Positions 61,154-64,000 of a stretch of 64,000 nt of DNA are shown in pieces. The DNA comes from VXYL01 sp964348085 (GTDB taxonomy: Bacteria; Pseudomonadota; Gammaproteobacteria; Pseudomonadales; Azotimanducaceae). Each line of letters begins with the position of its first letter. Position 1 is the first letter of the stretch. Made by a program: the position numbers and the translations under genes. Below the pieces are notes generated by a model that was not told where the DNA came from, ran no database searches, and worked only from the letters and a program-made list of their open reading frames with translations. The stretch spans positions 29,078-93,077 of the forward strand of contig CAYGBI010000003.1 in the NCBI GenBank assembly GCA_964348085.1. The letters are read 5' to 3'.

Positions 61154-61240
61154 GCCTGGGTGGCGAAATTGGTAGACGCGCCAGACTCAAAATCTGGTAT
61201 GGGCGACCATGTGAGAGTTCGAGTCTCTCCCCAGGCACCA
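61154..61240 (+). tRNA. tRNA-Leu (anticodon CAA)
   Basis: This is an 87-nt class II tRNA with encoded CCA. GCCTGGG pairs with CCCAGGC, and the D-loop contains the AAATTGGTAGACGCG-type Leu pattern. The anticodon arm is CCAGA-CTCAAAA-TCTGG (anticodon CAA), and the variable arm is moderate (TATGGGCGACCATGTG). The T-arm is GAGAG-TTCGAGT-CTCTC. It is the boundary between housekeeping genes on the left and an IS-rich accessory region on the right. Confidence 0.97.
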
Positions 61241-61342
61241 AATGCGAGGGCACCGCACCGCGTCATCATGCACATCCGGAGGCTTTGCAGAAACGGCCGC
61301 GAGCGTAAGCGGATATTGTTCGCCCGGCCGTCCTGCGCTTCC

Positions 61343-62157
61343 TTAATCGCAGGAGAAGTCTTCGAACCACTGGACAAGATCAGCCCTGAACCTCGCCACG
61401 CCGAAGAGCCTGCCTCGCGTCTTGGATTCCCAATACTTCATCACGACAGCCCCGGCCGCTTGATCGTAGTCGTAGATGCTACGGTTTTGCGATAACGAAA
61501 TTCGCATCCCGAGCCTAGGAGAATACGACCTTGTTGTTCTTATGTCGGCAAGCCGCACGGTCGGGTTCCGATGGGATACCAAAAACGTCATGCGGGGTTG
61601 CGTCTTCCGGAGCATCTTCCGGTGTGCCCGTGGCAGACCATCCAACCACCCGTCTTCTAGGTGAGGTCTGACGCCGAAGAATGTGGACTCATCCATTCGG
61701 TGCAGGACAATCGGCGTTTCAACTGAGCTTAGGGCGAGGCCTAGGGAATTACCCATGCTCAAGCCCATGGACTTCGATTGTTGCTCCTCCGTTGGAGGAG
61801 AACCTCCGACTGAAACCAGTTGCCACCTAGGCGTCCGCTCAGGGTCGAATCGAACTTTGCGCCAAGGTTTGTCATTATTAATCCTAAACATCGTAAACGC
61901 ACATTCGAGCATCGATTCTGCGCCCAGTTCGTATCCGGCGGTGGCCTGTGACCAAACCTCGACTTCGTGGTCTCTAGGCCGACGCCACTTCGCCCATAGC
62001 GTCTCGATGTCGTCAAGGACGGTGAATATGGCTTGCTCGTTGGTTTCTTTGGCGCTGTACGGCGCACTCGGGGAAGCTTGTTCCGGGCTTGATGCGGCGG
62101 ATGCGTTGAGAAGCCCGAATATACAGGCCGTTGCGGCCACCACTTGGCCCCTACTAA
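61343..62157 (-). pseudogene. Exported hypothetical protein interrupted by an IS5-family element (main part)
   Basis: The downstream 271 codons lie left of the IS, and the first codons lie at 63364-63380. Removing the IS and one copy of the CTAA duplication restores an 828-nt frame (275 residues plus stop) with no frameshift. The restored N-terminus is a basic start followed by a hydrophobic stretch (VVAATACIFGLLNASAA), a signal peptide. The mature part has IFTVLDDIETLWAKWRRPRD, GYELGAESMLECAFTMFRIN and DLVQWFEDFSCD. I do not recognise the family. A frame running on into the IS exists but its N-terminal part is noise from the transposase gene's other strand. Confidence 0.72.
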
Positions 62158-62173
62158 GGAAAGTCTGATCAAG
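62158..62173. repeat. IS5-family left terminal inverted repeat
   Basis: GGAAAGTCTGATCAAG matches the reverse complement of the right end at 14 of 16 positions. CTAA directly precedes it (62154-62157). Confidence 0.85.
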
Positions 62174-62352
62174 AGGTGTTTTTCGGTCGCCGGGGCGGGT
62201 TCCCGGTTTTCGGCGCTTGACGGGGACTCGGAACAAAACCACCGCCCTCCGGTTTGACGAAAACAACGCCCGGAAAGCGCCGAAAACAGCGGGACGCGCC
62301 CTTTCGCCCGTTCGCCCGCCTTCCGGCGGTCTGCGGGCGCACTTGTCCCGCA

Positions 62353-63299
62353 TCAGGCCCGCGCGGCGTAGCGACCCGCGATCAGCAGGTTCGCGAAGCC
62401 GAGCAGCAGGGCGATCCGCCGGGTGTTCTTCGCCAGCCCCCGGTAGCGCACCTTGGCGTAGCCGAAGTGCCGCTTCACGTACAGGAACGGATGCTCCACC
62501 TTCGCCCGCACCGACGCCTTGCGCTTCTCCGCCGCCTTCTTCGGACCGGACTTGTCCAGCAGCCTGCGCTTCCCGGGCTTTGTCGCCACCCGCCAGTCCA
62601 CCTCCGCGTCCCGGTTCTCCTCCCGCTTGCCGACGCCCTCGTAGCCCGCGTCGCCGTGCATCTCCGCCTCGTCCCCGTGCAGCAGCGCGTGCGCCACTGC
62701 CACGTCCGACGTGTTCGCCGGCGTCGTCGCCAACGTGTGCGTCAGACCCGACTCCGAGTCCACCCCGATGTGCGCCTTCATGCCGAAGTACCACTGGTTG
62801 CCCTTCTTCGTCCGGTGCATCTCCGGATCCCGCTCCCGCTTCGCGTTCTTCGTCGAACTCGGCGCGGCGACGATGCCCGCGTCCACGATCGTTCCCCGCC
62901 GCAGGCCGTGGCCCTCGGCCGCCAAGTGCGCGTTGATCGCCTCGAACAACCCCTCGCCCAAAGCCGTGCGCCTCCGGAAGATGCCGGAACTTCAGGATCG
63001 TCGTCTCGTCCGGCAGCGGACCCCGAAGCCGCAGACCCGCGAACCGACTCCACCTCGTAGAGCAGATCCTCCATCCCCGGGTCGCTCAGGTCGTACCACG
63101 GCTGCACGCAATGCACGCGCAGCATCGTCCGCAGCGGATACGGCCGCCGACCGCGGCCCGGCTTCGGATAGAACGGCTCCACCATGGCTTCGAGGGCCTC
63201 CCACGGAACCAGCCCGTCCATCTTCTCCAGAAAAAGCTCGCGACGCGTCCGCCGCTTCTTCGAGTCGTGCTCCAGTTCCGCGAAAGTCGCTTGTTCCAT
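62353..63299 (-). pseudogene. IS5-family DDE transposase, frameshifted
   Basis: The start MEQATFAELEHDSKKRRTRR and the segment EAMVEPFYPKPGRGRRPYPL match the IS5 transposase N-terminus. The frame shifts near 63040, where GLRLRGPLPDETTILKFRHL continues in a second frame, and again near 62961, where GEGLFEAINAHLAAEGHGLR continues in the third. The DDE region is intact (TIVDAGIVAAPSSTKNAKRE, HGDAGYEGVGK, VEHPFLYVKRHFGYAKVRYR). The second shift looks like one extra base in a run of T; the first looks like a small deletion. Without correction no full-length protein is made. Confidence 0.88.
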
Positions 63300-63347
63300 G
63301 ACTACCTGATCGTTTCCCCGTCCATTCCCCTACTCTGCGACAATAGA

Positions 63348-63363
63348 CTTGATCAGAGGTTCC
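63348..63363. repeat. IS5-family right terminal inverted repeat
   Basis: Its reverse complement GGAACCTCTGATCAAG matches the left end except at two positions. CTAA follows at 63364-63367, with the second duplicate of the target. Confidence 0.85.
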
Positions 63364-63380
63364 CTAATACGTCCCCCCAT
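63364..63380 (-). pseudogene. 5' end of the IS-interrupted exported-protein gene
   Basis: ATG at 63378-63380 followed by codons for G-G-R-I leads directly into the target duplication. It is 13 bp downstream of the SIR2-like gene's stop, so the two genes were probably an operon before the IS arrived. Confidence 0.65.
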
Positions 63381-63393
63381 CCCATGCTACTCG

Positions 63394-63879
63394 TTAGGAA
63401 ACATGATCCCGAGTGCAGCGCAAGCTGAACCGCTGGGTTGGCGAAGCAACCCAGCGGTCGCGTAGCTTGCCGAAGAACCCGTCAGCGTCCACGATCGTTA
63501 CCAATTGGCCGCGCCGATGTTCGACGATGCGCCGCGCCGCGTCCCCGGGCTCGCCACGGGACGCCCAAAACAGCGTGTACCGTCGCGCAGGGGTCCGCAT
63601 GATCGCTTGGCGAAGCGCCTCGTCCCACTCCGCGGACCAGCCGCAGACCACGAGTCCATGCTCGTCGAATATCCGGTCCAAGAGTTCATCAGACTCGGTC
63701 GGATAGTGCGTCAGTTCCTCCTCCGTGTTCAGGATGCGTGCGTCCTTGTAGTCGCCGTGCAGCTTGACCAAGTAGCACGAAGCGTGGGTCAACGGTTCGG
63801 CTCCTCGCAGCGCGTCGACCGAATCCACCACCGTGGGCTCTACGCCACGGTCACGCAGGGCGTTCTCTAGTGTTCTCAT
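63394..63879 (-). pseudogene. N-terminally truncated SIR2-like domain protein
   Basis: A frame of 161 residues from ATG 63879 corresponds to the C-terminal half of SIR2-type (SIR2_2) proteins. LENALRDRGVEPTVVDS, YLVKLHGDYKDARILNTEEE, IFDEHGLVVCGWSAEWDEAL and RRGQLVTIVDADGFFGKL are characteristic. The N-terminal Rossmann half, including the GAGxS nucleotide-binding motif, is missing, and an in-frame stop lies immediately before the ATG. An IS630-type element begins within about 70 bp upstream and probably replaced the first half. Full-length relatives are NAD-binding proteins often found in anti-phage islands. This remnant is unlikely to be active. Confidence 0.7.
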
Positions 63880-63947
63880 TCACAAATGAGTTGAATCAAT
63901 GGTTGTCCCGTGCCATGGTCACGGTCGGGCACACGACGGGGAATGCG

Positions 63948-64000
63948 ATGGCGCGACCGATCTCGGTTTTGAAGCTGACGGCGGAAGAGGAGGCGGAACT
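63948..64000 (+). CDS. IS630-family transposase, N-terminal fragment at window edge
   Basis: Seventeen codons and two bases read MARPISVLKLTAEEEAE, the common opening of IS630-family transposases (MARPxSxLxLTxEE). The rest lies outside the window. Upstream, CTCATT-CACA-AATGAG at 63877-63892 is a perfect inverted repeat that could be part of the element's end, with a TA target at 63872-63873. Confidence 0.7.
   Translation, partial: MARPISVLKLTAEEEAE

Larger units (their letters stand above)
62158..63363 (-). mobile_element. IS5-family insertion sequence, about 1.2 kb
   Basis: The element of 1206 bp is bounded by 16-bp terminal inverted repeats (14/16 identical), with a 4-bp CTAA duplication at 62154-62157 and 63364-63367. 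CTAA fits the YTAR target preference of IS5 relatives. It holds one transposase gene on the minus strand, which has two frame disruptions. The target-site duplications are identical, so the insertion is relatively recent even though the transposase is damaged (or carries sequencing errors). Confidence 0.9.

Noticed and set aside
61343..62794. A single 483-codon minus-strand frame
   Set aside because: Its first part is the opposite-frame reading of the IS5 transposase (Gly/Arg/Ala-rich) and only the last 271 codons belong to the real gene. The chimera is created by the insertion.

Overview
This window looks like a draft scaffold from the chromosome of an uncultured, high-GC member of the Gammaproteobacteria. 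The evidence is a fused nuoCD gene, the order queA-tgt-yajC-secD-secF, the order suhB/trmJ-iscR-iscS-ndk-rlmN-rodZ-hisS-yfgM-bamB, and uvrC-pgsA-tRNA(Cys). All of these are familiar gammaproteobacterial neighbourhoods. A run of exactly 100 N inside a repeat-rich gene shows that the sequence is an assembly with at least one scaffold gap. The assignment to class is an inference from gene order and protein features, and no finer placement is claimed.

Layout. 1-3407 (minus): part of a type VI secretion locus, with sheath genes tssB and tssC followed by an unrecognised solenoid-like protein that runs off the left edge. 3635-6981 (plus): a complete selenocysteine insertion cassette, selA-selB-selC (tRNA-Sec). 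6998-13122: accessory genes, namely a P-loop kinase, two small or unknown proteins, a PhyH-type dioxygenase, a TonB-dependent receptor and an Uma2-type nuclease with a repetitive coiled-coil tail. 13123-15643: a secreted repeat protein fused to an alpha/beta hydrolase, interrupted by the assembly gap. 15719-20588 (minus): nuoA-B-CD-E-F, the first part of respiratory complex I, ending abruptly after nuoF.

21297-37561: housekeeping and metabolic genes. These include rnr, then a tightly overlapping operon (esterase, argC, class Ic aminotransferase, rhlB, nitrilase-type amidase, AI-2E transporter, hisC), an LLM oxidoreductase, sixA, an rsmF-type methyltransferase, a metallo-beta-lactamase-fold/PNPOx group, a metR-like regulator and a second PhyH dioxygenase. 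37591-42596 (minus): tRNA-Cys, pgsA, uvrC, two small genes and an unusually long GAPDH. 42720-51583 (minus): bamB to trmJ, a compressed form of the classic enterobacterial block that lacks iscUA-hscBA-fdx and ispG. 51723-54901 (plus): suhB and two lipoprotein genes, one an S41 protease. 54907-61051 (minus): secF-secD-yajC-tgt-queA and a head-GIN-like lipoprotein.

From tRNA-Leu (61154-61240) to the right edge the sequence becomes accessory and decayed. An IS5-family element with exact 4-bp target duplications has landed in the fifth codon of a secreted-protein gene. Next to it is an N-terminally truncated SIR2-like gene, and the window ends inside the start of an IS630-type transposase. The most unusual observations are the tRNA-Sec with only 12 nucleotides on the 3' side of its acceptor/T branch, the IS insertion whose ancestral gene can be reconstructed exactly, the compaction of the isc-to-bamB block, and the unidentified gene partnering the T6SS sheath genes.
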